Assembly (NCBI RefSeq): GCF_044389085.1
Contig: NZ_JBIRXP010000002.1
Coordinates: 744,001-808,000, forward strand
Reading direction: 5' to 3'
Source of the DNA: Isoptericola sp044389085
Lineage (GTDB): Bacteria > Actinomycetota > Actinomycetes > Actinomycetales > Cellulomonadaceae
Length of the DNA stretch: 64,000 bases
The position numbers and the translations under genes are program-made. Every line of letters starts with the position of its first letter. Within the stretch, counting starts at the first letter, position 1. Shown here in pieces: positions 17,342 to 25,764 of the stretch. Below the pieces are notes generated by a model. That model did not search any database and had not been told where the DNA came from. It was given only the letters and a program-made list of their open reading frames with translations.

Positions 17342-17498
17342 CACCGCCAACGATCCCGCGGGAAAGGTGGGCGCGCGGCCGTGGTGGCCTTCGCCGCGGA
17401 CGTCGCCGCCCGCGGCGTTCGGTAGCCTCGCGACTGCGACCCCCGGCGGCCGGCGGGCCGTCCTCCCCGCCGGCCCGCGTGACCCAAGGAGCTCCCCG

Positions 17499-19601
17499 TT
17501 GTCCGTACACACCGGCGTACCCGAGCGCGTGCCCGCCCCCGCACGGCCGCGCACGGGGGTCCGCACCGACGTGCAGGGGCTGCGCGCGCTGGCGGTGAGC
17601 GCCGTGCTGGTCTACCACCTGCTGCCGGGCACGGTGACGGGGGGCTACGTGGGGGTGGACGTCTTCTTCGTCATCTCGGGCTTCCTCATCACGTCGCACC
17701 TGCTGCGCCGGCCGGTGCGCGGCGTCGGCGACCTGCTGGAGTTCTGGGCGCGGCGGGTGCGCCGCCTCATCCCGGCCGCGACGGTGGTGCTCGTGGCCAC
17801 GCTCGCGGCGACGCTGCTGTGGCTGCCGTCGACGATGCACGAGCGGGTGGCGCGGGAGGTCGCGGCCGCCGCGCTGTACGTGGAGAACTGGGCCCTCGCC
17901 CGGTCGGCGACGGACTACCTGGCCGCCGAGGACCTCCCGTCTCCCGTGCAGCACTACTGGTCGCTGTCGGTCGAGGAGCAGTTCTACGTGCTGTGGCCGG
18001 TGCTGATCGGGCTGACCGTCCTGCTGGCCGTGCGCCTGCGCCGTCGCGGCACCTCGCGGTCGGCATGGGTGCCGACGGCGGTCGTGGGGCTGGTCGTCGT
18101 CGTGTCCCTCGCCTGGTCGGTGTACCTCACCGCGACGAACCCGTCGGCGGCGTACTTCGTGACGACGACGCGGCTGTGGGAGCTCGCGCTCGGTGGCCTC
18201 GTCGCGGCGGCGGTGACGGTGCGCCCGTGGCGGCTGTCGGCGCCCGCGCGGGCGGCGACGGCGTGGACCGGCCTGGCGGCCGTCGTCGCCGCGGTGCTCC
18301 TCTTCGACGGGACGACGCCGTTCCCCGGGGTCGCGGCCGCGCTCCCCACGGTGGGCACGGCGCTGGTGATCGCGGCAGCGGCCGACGGCGCCCGCGGCGG
18401 CCCCGGTGGCCTGCTCGCGCTGCGCCCCGTGCAGTGGCTGGGCGACGTCTCGTACAGCGTCTACCTGTGGCACTGGCCGCTGATCGTCGTCGTCCCGTAC
18501 GTGCTGGGCCACCCGCTCGGGGCGGTCGAGCTGGTCGGGGTCGTCGTGGCGACGCTGCTCCTCGCCGCCGCGACCAAGCGGTGGGTCGAGGACCCGCTGC
18601 GCCGCAGTCCCGCCCTGGTGCGGCGCCGTGCCGCGACGTTCGGGCTGCTGGCCGTGTGCGTCGGCGTCGCGGCGGTCTGGGGCGTCTCGGCGGCAGCGGC
18701 GGCGCACGAGCGCGCACGGGACGCGGTCGCGTCCGCGCCGTTCAGGGTGGCACAGGCGGGGGAGTGCGCGGGCGCGGGAGCGGCGCGCGACCAGTCCTGC
18801 GAGGTCCAGGGGCTCCTCACCCCGCCGGAGGCGGCCGTGCAGGACAAGCCCGCCGTGTACGCGGACGACTGCTGGAACGACCCGCCGTTCACGACCCGGA
18901 ACACGTGCACCTACGGCTCCGACGACGCGCCGGTGCGGGTGGCGCTGCTCGGCAACTCGCACGCCGGCCACTGGGCGCCGGCGCTGGAGGCCGGCGAGGA
19001 CGCGGGGGACTGGCAGGTCGACACCTACCTGCAGTCGTCGTGCTACCCCGTCGGCCGGCTGCTCGACTACGAGGCCGCCGACGACGCGCAGAACTGTCTC
19101 GACACCACGCGCTGGGCGGTCGACTCCGTCGTCTCCGGCGGGTACGACCTGGTGGTGCTGTCGGCGCGCACCAACCAGCTCCTGGCGGACGTCCCGGAGG
19201 CGGAGCAGGCCGATGCCGCGCAGGCCGCGTACGCCGACACGCTGGCCACGTTCACGGACGCCGGCATCCCCGTGCTCGTGCTGCGCGACACCCCCGCGAT
19301 GCCGGACAACGTGCCCGACTGCCTCGCCTCCGGGCCGGTCTCCTGGGACGACTGCGGGGCGCCGCCGTCGCAGGCGCTCGAGCCGGACCCGCTCGCGGCG
19401 GCCGGCCGCGCCGACACGTCGGGGCTGGTGACGGTCCGCGAGATCACCGACCTCATGTGCGACGCCGACGTCTGCCACCCCGTGATCGGCGGCGTCGTCG
19501 CGTACTTCGACCACGGGCACCTCACCGCCACGTTCGCGCGAACGCTCACCCCCGAGGTCACCGACGGCGTCCGCGCCGCGCTCCGGACCGCGGGGGGCTG
19601 A
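17499..19601 (+). CDS. OafA/YrhL-type O-acyltransferase with C-terminal SGNH domain
   Basis: A 700-residue membrane protein. Residues about 20-370 form the acyltransferase-3 domain: RTDVQGLRALAVSAVLVYHLLPG with the catalytic-type His, then GGYVGVDVFFVISGFLIT and SLSVEEQFYVLWP, about ten membrane spans. The extracytoplasmic C-terminal domain (about 430-700) is SGNH-like, with GNSHAGHW near 485 and DHGHLTATFARTL near the end. Such proteins acetylate or otherwise acylate exported glycans at the outer membrane face. The TTG start at 17499 was chosen because AAGGAG lies seven bases upstream. A GTG about ten codons in is an alternative. It ends at a perfect hairpin. Confidence 0.9.
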   Translation: MSVHTGVPERVPAPARPRTGVRTDVQGLRALAVSAVLVYHLLPGTVTGGYVGVDVFFVISGFLITSHLLRRPVRGVGDLLEFWARRVRRLIPAATVVLVATLAATLLWLPSTMHERVAREVAAAALYVENWALARSATDYLAAEDLPSPVQHYWSLSVEEQFYVLWPVLIGLTVLLAVRLRRRGTSRSAWVPTAVVGLVVVVSLAWSVYLTATNPSAAYFVTTTRLWELALGGLVAAAVTVRPWRLSAPARAATAWTGLAAVVAAVLLFDGTTPFPGVAAALPTVGTALVIAAAADGARGGPGGLLALRPVQWLGDVSYSVYLWHWPLIVVVPYVLGHPLGAVELVGVVVATLLLAAATKRWVEDPLRRSPALVRRRAATFGLLAVCVGVAAVWGVSAAAAAHERARDAVASAPFRVAQAGECAGAGAARDQSCEVQGLLTPPEAAVQDKPAVYADDCWNDPPFTTRNTCTYGSDDAPVRVALLGNSHAGHWAPALEAGEDAGDWQVDTYLQSSCYPVGRLLDYEAADDAQNCLDTTRWAVDSVVSGGYDLVVLSARTNQLLADVPEAEQADAAQAAYADTLATFTDAGIPVLVLRDTPAMPDNVPDCLASGPVSWDDCGAPPSQALEPDPLAAAGRADTSGLVTVREITDLMCDADVCHPVIGGVVAYFDHGHLTATFARTLTPEVTDGVRAALRTAGG

Positions 19602-19648
19602 CCCGGGACCGGCGCCCGCGGCCCGGGCCGGGCAGGTCCACGTACGGC

Positions 19649-19688
19649 TCGGGCCCGTCGACACCCGGGCGGGTGTCGACGGGCCCGA
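19649..19688. terminator. Perfect 18-bp hairpin between convergent genes
   Basis: TCGGGCCCGTCGACACCC at 19649-19666 and its exact complement at 19671-19688 enclose a GGGC loop. It lies between the stops of the O-acyltransferase (+) and the pyruvyltransferase/nitroreductase gene (-) and can end both transcripts. No U-tract. Confidence 0.7.
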
Positions 19689-19702
19689 TCCTTCGCGGGT
19701 GC

Positions 19703-22279
19703 TCAGCCGGCGCTGTGGCGGACGAGGACGTCCTGGACGTGGGTCCGCTTCGACCGCGGCACGAGGACCTGCTGGTCGTAGTGGCCGACCGCGACGAACG
19801 AGATGAACACCTCGTTGTCGGGGACGTCGATGATCTTGCGGATCGCCGCGTCCTTCGCGCTGCCCATGGCCGTGTTGAGCGAGCACGAGCCGAGGCCCAC
19901 CTCGGTCAGGCCGAGCAGGAGCGACATCATGAACAGCCCGCCGTCGACGAAGGGCTGGTTGCGCTCGGGGGCGAAGAGGAACGCGTCGAGGTCAGCCGTG
20001 ACCAGCAGCAGCCGGGGCGGCATCGCGTAGCCGTTGAACCCTCCCTGGATGTCCAGCACCTGCTGGATGATCTGCGGGTCCTCGAACTGGTGCACCCGGG
20101 CGGCCTGGCGGTTGCACACCGAGGGCGACTGCATCGCGATCTGCACGGCCCTGCTGACGTCGCCGTCGCTCACCGGCTCGTCGGTGAACTCGCGCACGCT
20201 GCGCCGCCCGTAGACGACGTCGAGGAAGCCGCGCTGGTCGTCCGAGTCGAGGCGGGTTTCGCGGACCTGCGCGGCGGGCAGGACGCCGCCCTCCTGGTGC
20301 CGGGTGTTGTCGATGAGGTCCTGCGCCGCCCCGGAGAAGAGCTGGCGGAAGGCGGAGACGTCGGTCTCGAGCGCGGCGTGCCGCTCGAAGTAGGTCTTCA
20401 TCACGGCCGCGGAGCTCTGCAGGTACGGGTCGTCGACGCTGAACCCGGAGGCCAGCCAGGAGTTCATCTCCTTGGCGAGCCCCGGGACGGCGATCTTGCC
20501 GAAGCCGGGGCGGAAGTTGCTCCGGCTCAGGCCCTTCTCGATCGCGTGGGCGTGGAAGATCATCCGCGCCCGGGCCCCGGAGATCCTGTCGGCCGACCGC
20601 GCGCGGTCGTAGGAACGCACCTGGCGCTCGTAGTCCGCCAGCGCCAGCGCGCGGGCCTGCCCCGCGAACCCCTTGGCCGGTCGCTTGCCCGTGGCCTTGC
20701 GTCGTGACGCGGCGGCGACCGCTGCGGGCACCTCGACGACCTCGATGCTCCGCACCTCCGCTCCCGCGCCGCGGCCCGTGAAGTGCAGCGCGCCCAGCAT
20801 GATCTCGGAGAAGCCGGGGTCGGAGACGGTGAACGTGACCGCGTCCCGGCGGGCCTTGCCCGATCCCTGCTCGACGTTCACCTTGCCGACGGCGCGGAAC
20901 TGCCCCGTCTCGGGGTTGCGGAGGTGGAGGTTGACGGCCGGCGCGTCGGTCCGGGGGGTCCAGTCGATCGTCAGCTGGTACGCCGAGCCCTGGGTCAGCG
21001 GCTCCGGCAGGGGGGTCCAGGCGTGGTGGCCGACCGCCGCGCCGCCGCGCGCGACCTTCAGGCGGGTGCCGCGCGCCTTGTGCGCGACGCGCCAGGCCTT
21101 GCTGTTGGCCGCGAACTCGGGGTGGTCCAGGGTGAACCGCTGGAAGGGACGGACGGCGGCGGAGCCCGTCGTCCCGGGGTCCAGCGCGGTCCTCAGCCAC
21201 TCCAGCGACGACGCCCGGCCGGACTCGATGTACTCGCGGGCCTTCGTGAAGTCGATCTCCCGGGTGACGTACTCGTTCTCGGCGATCGTCTCGGCGGTGT
21301 CGGTCTCCAGGACGCGACGCTGGTCGTCGAAGCCCATCGCCGCCATGAGGTTCTTGAACCGGTCGGCGCCGCGCTTGGTGTTGTAGATCGAGGAGAAGGG
21401 CTTCTCGAAGATCGCGGCGAAGGCGGAGCCGTGGTAGCTGTCGGTGACGACGTAGCCCGCGTCGCGGTAGGCGCGCAGGAAGTTCTCCGGGGCGTCCTCG
21501 GCCAGGACCTCGACCCGGGGCTCGTCCGCGAACAGGGACGTCACCTTCTCGCGTCCCTCGTCCGGGTTGGGGATCACCAGGATCTTGTCGAACCCCAGCT
21601 TGTCGGCGATCGACCGCGCGACGGACACCTTCTCCGGGTTGGGGTCGAGGTAGAAGACCGCGAGGTACTCGCCCTCGGGAGCCACCGTCGCCTTGTCGGC
21701 GAGGTCGGCGTAGTGCTCCCGGGGCAGCAGGAAGACCGGGTCGACGACCAGCGACGCCTTGGCGCCGAAGACGTCGCGCGCCGTGTCGATCGCGTACTCC
21801 TCGCGCACGGAGATCGCCTTGAACTGCTGGAGGTTCGCGGCGTGCTTCGCGACGAACGGCACCTTGAACTTGTCGGTGCCCCGGTTGCCGAACGAGGTGC
21901 CGTACGCGACGCGAGCGTTCTCGGGGCCGACGAAGTCCAGGAACAGGTCGTCGTTGACGCGGCCGATCAGCGGGTTCCACAGCTGGTCGCTGCCGACCAC
22001 GAAGGTGCGGGCGACGTCGTTCAGGCGCGGCAGCGCGGAGTAGTGCTCCTGGTCGGTGTGCTCGTACCCGACGCGGCGCGCGAAGTCCATCGAGACGATG
22101 TCGGTGGGCCAGTGCACCCGGTAGCCGTTGTAGCCCAGCGGCTCGTGCACCATGAGGACCGAGCGGCCGAGGCCCTCGACGGCGCGGTTCAGCCCGTAGT
22201 AGGTGAGGATCGAACCGTAGTTCTTGCCGTACCACCATCCGAGGATGGCGACGTCGTACGTCTTCGCCGGATCCGTCAT
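19703..22279 (-). CDS. Polysaccharide pyruvyltransferase - nitroreductase fusion protein
   Basis: An 858-residue fusion. Residues 1-350 are a CsaB/WcaK-type pyruvyltransferase (ILGWWYGKNYGSILTYYGLNRAV at 12-34, FVVGSDQLWNP at 93-103, VVTDSYHGSAFAAIFEKPF near 280). Residues about 400-545 are a beta-rich domain (TLDHPEFAANSKAW, FSEIMLGALHFTG). Residues about 680-858 are an FMN nitroreductase-like domain (VVYGRRSVREFTDEPVSDGDVSRAV, QSPSVCNRQAARVHQF, GLGSCSLN). The ATG at 22279 follows AGGGAC. It is the third gene of a glf-led operon. The redox partner or substrate of the nitroreductase half is unknown. It could oxidise or reduce a sugar or a small ligand before pyruvylation. Confidence 0.85.
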   Translation of the reverse strand: MTDPAKTYDVAILGWWYGKNYGSILTYYGLNRAVEGLGRSVLMVHEPLGYNGYRVHWPTDIVSMDFARRVGYEHTDQEHYSALPRLNDVARTFVVGSDQLWNPLIGRVNDDLFLDFVGPENARVAYGTSFGNRGTDKFKVPFVAKHAANLQQFKAISVREEYAIDTARDVFGAKASLVVDPVFLLPREHYADLADKATVAPEGEYLAVFYLDPNPEKVSVARSIADKLGFDKILVIPNPDEGREKVTSLFADEPRVEVLAEDAPENFLRAYRDAGYVVTDSYHGSAFAAIFEKPFSSIYNTKRGADRFKNLMAAMGFDDQRRVLETDTAETIAENEYVTREIDFTKAREYIESGRASSLEWLRTALDPGTTGSAAVRPFQRFTLDHPEFAANSKAWRVAHKARGTRLKVARGGAAVGHHAWTPLPEPLTQGSAYQLTIDWTPRTDAPAVNLHLRNPETGQFRAVGKVNVEQGSGKARRDAVTFTVSDPGFSEIMLGALHFTGRGAGAEVRSIEVVEVPAAVAAASRRKATGKRPAKGFAGQARALALADYERQVRSYDRARSADRISGARARMIFHAHAIEKGLSRSNFRPGFGKIAVPGLAKEMNSWLASGFSVDDPYLQSSAAVMKTYFERHAALETDVSAFRQLFSGAAQDLIDNTRHQEGGVLPAAQVRETRLDSDDQRGFLDVVYGRRSVREFTDEPVSDGDVSRAVQIAMQSPSVCNRQAARVHQFEDPQIIQQVLDIQGGFNGYAMPPRLLLVTADLDAFLFAPERNQPFVDGGLFMMSLLLGLTEVGLGSCSLNTAMGSAKDAAIRKIIDVPDNEVFISFVAVGHYDQQVLVPRSKRTHVQDVLVRHSAG

Positions 22280-22331
22280 GCGCGTTGTCCCTGCCTGCTC
22301 GTGATGCCGGCGCGGTGCCGGCGTCGTGTCT

Positions 22332-24296
22332 TCACTCGTTCTCGTCGACACCGTGGGTGTCGAACGTCGCGCGCCACTCCTCGACCGAGGTGAACGACGG
22401 CATGGCCTGCCGGTACCTGCGGCTGAGCGACCCCCACTGGCCGCGCAGCTGCCGGTGCAGGCGCACGCTGCGGACCAGGTAGGCGCGGAACTTCCGCGGG
22501 TCGCGGACGTACATCGAGGCGCCGGTGCCGTCGGCCGACGTGACGACCGCGGAGTCGAGGTGCGACAGGCGCCACCACCGGGCGGCCGTGGTCGAGACCC
22601 TCTCCTCGGGCACCTCGAGCGCCTCGGGCCGCACCGCCCGCAGCTGCTTGGCCATCCCCGTCAGGGCCGAGGCGACCGCGTGCGGCCTTCCTGCGGGCGC
22701 CGAGGGCACCTTGCCCCTGCGGGACGGGCGGTGGCGCCGGGTGAGGGGGAAGGCCCCGGGGGCCTTCTCCACCACGGCGTCCGGGAACCGCGCGCGCAGG
22801 GCCCGCACCTCGGGCAGCGTGGAGCCGATCGTCGCGTGCAGGTGCTCGGGGCCCTGGAGCAGGTCCTCGAGGGCCCGCAGGCGCAGCTCGACGGCCGAGT
22901 ACTGCAGCTGCAGCAGGTGCTTGAGGTCGCCGGTGAGGCTCGCCCGGGGCAGGCCCCCGCCGTGGCGGTACGGCGAGTGCAGCATGGCGGCGAGCCACCG
23001 GTTGCGCTGGTGGTAGTACGCCTGCCAGTCGATGGCGTCGTCCTTGTCGACCCACGGCACGTGCCACACGGCAGCACCGGGCAGGGAGACCGTCGGGATG
23101 CCCTTGTCGGCGGCACGCAGGCTGTACTCGGCGTCGTCCCACTTGATGAACACCGGGAGCGAGAGTCCCACGGTGCGCAGCGCCTCGACCGGGATGAGGG
23201 ACATCCACCAGCCGTTGTAGTCGACGTCCACGCGCTGGTGCAGCCACGGGGTCGTGCGCAGCGGGTGCAGCGAGAAGTCGTGCCGGTCGAACGTGTTCTC
23301 GATCTTGCCCCACCAGAACGAGTAGCGGTTGACCCGCTCGCCGAACGTGTGCAGCGACGACTTCTCGTACATCGAGAACATGTGCCCGCCCACGATCGTG
23401 GGCGTCCTGGCGAAGTCGCCGAAGGCGACCGCCCGGGCGATCCCCTCGGGCTCCGAGACGACGTCGTCGTCGAGCAGCAGCACGTAGTCGGACTCGCCGG
23501 CCCGCAGCGTCTCCGCCATGCCGCGCGAGAACCCGCCGGATCCCCCCAGGTTGCCCTGGCGCAGCAGCGACAGGCGTCCGCCGAGCGCGGCAGCGGCCTC
23601 GGCGAAGTCGGGCTGGTCCTGGACGAGCTTGCTGCCCTGGTCGACGACGTAGACCCGGTCCACGACGTCCTTGAGCGTGGCGTCCTCGCCGAGCGCGCGC
23701 AGCTGCGCGACGCAGTAGTCCGGGCGGTTGAACGTGGTGATCGCGATCGAAGCCGTGCCGTGCTGGCGGGCGTACGACCCGTCGACGCTCCATTCCGCGG
23801 CCTCGAGGGTCACGGCGCCGTCGGAGGCGTACAGGTCGAACCAGTACCAGCCGCCGTCGCCGAAGGAGGCGAGCGTCAGGTCGACGTCGACGACGCCGTC
23901 CAGGCTGTGGATGAGGCGCACCCGCTGGGGGTTGCCCCGCGCGTTCGACTTGTACACCGCCACCGTCGCGGCACCCGAGAGCCGGATGCCGAGGCGCACC
24001 TCGGCGACGTCGGTCCAGCGCCGCCAGTACCCGGCGGGGAACGCGCCGAAGTACGTGCCGAACGACGCCTCGCGGCCGTGGTCGAGGTGCAGGGACCGGC
24101 GCCCCAGGACCTCCGCCCCCGCCTCGGCGGGCGCGACGTCGGGGTGCGCCTCCTCGGCGGCGCGCGCCATCGTGAAGTCGACGTACAGCGGGAGCGTGTC
24201 CGGGTCGGCGTCCGGCGGCAGCACCACCTGGTGCACGACGCGGCGCGCCTCCGGGGTCTCCTCCGAGGCCGTCTCGAGCTCTTCCATGACAGTCAC
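22332..24296 (-). CDS. GlfT2-like galactofuranosyltransferase
   Basis: A 654-residue protein matching GlfT2-type galactofuranosyltransferases, which polymerise galactofuranose from UDP-Galf. There is an N-terminal beta-sandwich (about 1-175), then a GT-A domain with ASIAITTFNRPDYC, YVLLLDDDVV (DDD near 275), FIKWDDAEYSLRA and WHVPWVDKDDAIDWQAYYHQRNRW, followed by a helical C-terminus. The GTG at 24296 overlaps the glf stop as GTGA, so it is translated after the mutase that makes its donor. It is the polymerase candidate for a galactan in this locus. Substrate assignment rests on family resemblance and on glf next door. Confidence 0.88.
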   Translation of the reverse strand: MTVMEELETASEETPEARRVVHQVVLPPDADPDTLPLYVDFTMARAAEEAHPDVAPAEAGAEVLGRRSLHLDHGREASFGTYFGAFPAGYWRRWTDVAEVRLGIRLSGAATVAVYKSNARGNPQRVRLIHSLDGVVDVDLTLASFGDGGWYWFDLYASDGAVTLEAAEWSVDGSYARQHGTASIAITTFNRPDYCVAQLRALGEDATLKDVVDRVYVVDQGSKLVQDQPDFAEAAAALGGRLSLLRQGNLGGSGGFSRGMAETLRAGESDYVLLLDDDVVSEPEGIARAVAFGDFARTPTIVGGHMFSMYEKSSLHTFGERVNRYSFWWGKIENTFDRHDFSLHPLRTTPWLHQRVDVDYNGWWMSLIPVEALRTVGLSLPVFIKWDDAEYSLRAADKGIPTVSLPGAAVWHVPWVDKDDAIDWQAYYHQRNRWLAAMLHSPYRHGGGLPRASLTGDLKHLLQLQYSAVELRLRALEDLLQGPEHLHATIGSTLPEVRALRARFPDAVVEKAPGAFPLTRRHRPSRRGKVPSAPAGRPHAVASALTGMAKQLRAVRPEALEVPEERVSTTAARWWRLSHLDSAVVTSADGTGASMYVRDPRKFRAYLVRSVRLHRQLRGQWGSLSRRYRQAMPSFTSVEEWRATFDTHGVDENE

Positions 24297-25450
24297 GCCG
24301 TACCCCCGAAAACCGTGTCGAGCCTGTTGTCGACCATGGAGAGGGCGGAGCCGATCGCCATGTGCATGTCGAGATACTGATAGGTGCCCAGCCGGCCCCC
24401 GAAGAACACGTTCTTCTCGCCTTCCATGTGCTTGCGGTACAGCTGCAGCCGGTCGCGGTCCGCACCGGTGTTCACCGGGTAGTACGGCTCGTCCCCGCGT
24501 TCGGCGAAGCGCGAGTACTCCCGTACGACGACGGTCTTCTCGCGCTGGTAGTCGCGTTCGGGATGGAAGTGCCGGAACTCCAGGATGCGCGTGTACGGCA
24601 CGTCCAGATCGGCGTAGTTCATGACGGGGGCGCCCTGGAAGTCGCCGACCGGCAGCACCTCCTGCTCGAAGTCGAGGGTGCGCCACGACAGCTCGCCCTC
24701 GGCGAAGTCGAAGTAGCGGTCGACGGGACCCGTGTAGATGACGGGCACCTGGCCGACGGTGGCGTCCTTGTTGACCGGCTGCGCGTCGTCGAAGAAGTCG
24801 GTCTCGAGGCGGACCTCGATGCGCGGGTGGTCGGCCAGGCGCTCGAGCCACGCGGTGTAGCCGTCGACCGGCAGCCCCTCGTACCGGTCGTTGAAGTAGC
24901 GGTTGTCGTACGAGTAGCGCACGGGCAGCCGCTTGATGATCGACGCCGGCAGCTCGCGCGGGTCGGTCTGCCACTGCTTGGCGGTGTAGTCCCTGATGAA
25001 CGCCTCGTAGAGGGGGCGGCCGATGAGCGACACGCCCTGCTCGTCGAGGTTCTCCGGGTCCTTGCCGGCGAGCTCGCCGGCCTGCTCGGCGATGAGCTCC
25101 CGGGCCGAGTCGGGGCCGTGCGCCGAGCGGAAGAACTGGTTGATCGTGCCGAGGTTGATCGGCATCGGGTACACCTCGCCCTGGTGGGTGGTGTACACGC
25201 GGTGCACGTAGGACGTGAACGCCGTGAAGCGGTTGACGTAGTCCCACACGCGCTCGTTCGAGGTGTGGAACAGGTGCGCGCCGTACTGGTGGACCTCGAT
25301 GCCCGTCTCCGGCTCCGTGGCGCTGTAGGCGTTGCCCCCGATGTGATGGCGCCGGTCGATCACGAGGACGTTCGCCCCGTACTGCTCGGCGAGCCTCTCC
25401 GCGACGGTCAGGCCGAAGAACCCCGACCCCACCACGACAGCGTCCGTCAT
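24293..25450 (-). CDS. glf: UDP-galactopyranose mutase
   Basis: This 385-residue flavoenzyme interconverts UDP-galactopyranose and UDP-galactofuranose. The FAD-binding motif VVGSGFFGLTVAERLAEQ is at 5-22, followed by IDRRHHIGGNAYS. Other family stretches are YGAHLFHTSNERVWDYVNRF, INLGTINQFF, YTAKQWQTDP and RFRHFHPE-like EFRHFHPERDYQ. The ATG at 25450 is preceded by GAGGAGG. It is the first gene of an operon with the GlfT2-like transferase and the pyruvyltransferase/nitroreductase fusion. Confidence 0.97.
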   Translation of the reverse strand: MTDAVVVGSGFFGLTVAERLAEQYGANVLVIDRRHHIGGNAYSATEPETGIEVHQYGAHLFHTSNERVWDYVNRFTAFTSYVHRVYTTHQGEVYPMPINLGTINQFFRSAHGPDSARELIAEQAGELAGKDPENLDEQGVSLIGRPLYEAFIRDYTAKQWQTDPRELPASIIKRLPVRYSYDNRYFNDRYEGLPVDGYTAWLERLADHPRIEVRLETDFFDDAQPVNKDATVGQVPVIYTGPVDRYFDFAEGELSWRTLDFEQEVLPVGDFQGAPVMNYADLDVPYTRILEFRHFHPERDYQREKTVVVREYSRFAERGDEPYYPVNTGADRDRLQLYRKHMEGEKNVFFGGRLGTYQYLDMHMAIGSALSMVDNRLDTVFGGTA

Positions 25451-25764
25451 GCCACGACCTCCTCAGGAATTCGAATGCGCTGCCGTGCACGCCCACGGCA
25501 GAGATGTCCGCCCGATGTCTCTCGGGCCGGTCACGAAATCCGAGGCTAGAGGCACGAGAGGCCGCGAAAGGGCCGAATTGAACGGCGTCTCCTGATGCTC
25601 GGAAAGTGTTCATCCGTGCGTTACCTGGGCGTCGGAGAACTGGCACGAGCGCGCACGACGACGCTCTCGCGCGCGTCGTCTCGACGGGCCTGACCGCGCC
25701 GGCCGCCTTAACGTCACCTGGTGACGGTCGCACCGAGGCGGCCGCACCTCACGAAGGGGACACC
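25451..25764. promoter_or_regulatory. Divergent intergenic region between glf and the subtilase gene
   Basis: This 314-bp gap must contain both promoters. Its centre (about 25535-25625) is less GC-rich. A perfect 7-bp inverted repeat with one central base, CGTCACCTGGTGACG at 25712-25726, lies 38 bp before the subtilase start and looks like an operator or short hairpin. A smaller hairpin, GCCGTG/CACGGC, lies in the glf leader at about 25482-25499. No coding sequence is convincing here. Confidence 0.4.

Noticed and set aside
1..25450. Recent horizontal transfer of the whole glycopolymer locus
   Set aside because: Apart from the short 3470-3540 spacer, base composition and codon use look the same as in the housekeeping region, and there are no integrase, transposase or tRNA borders.
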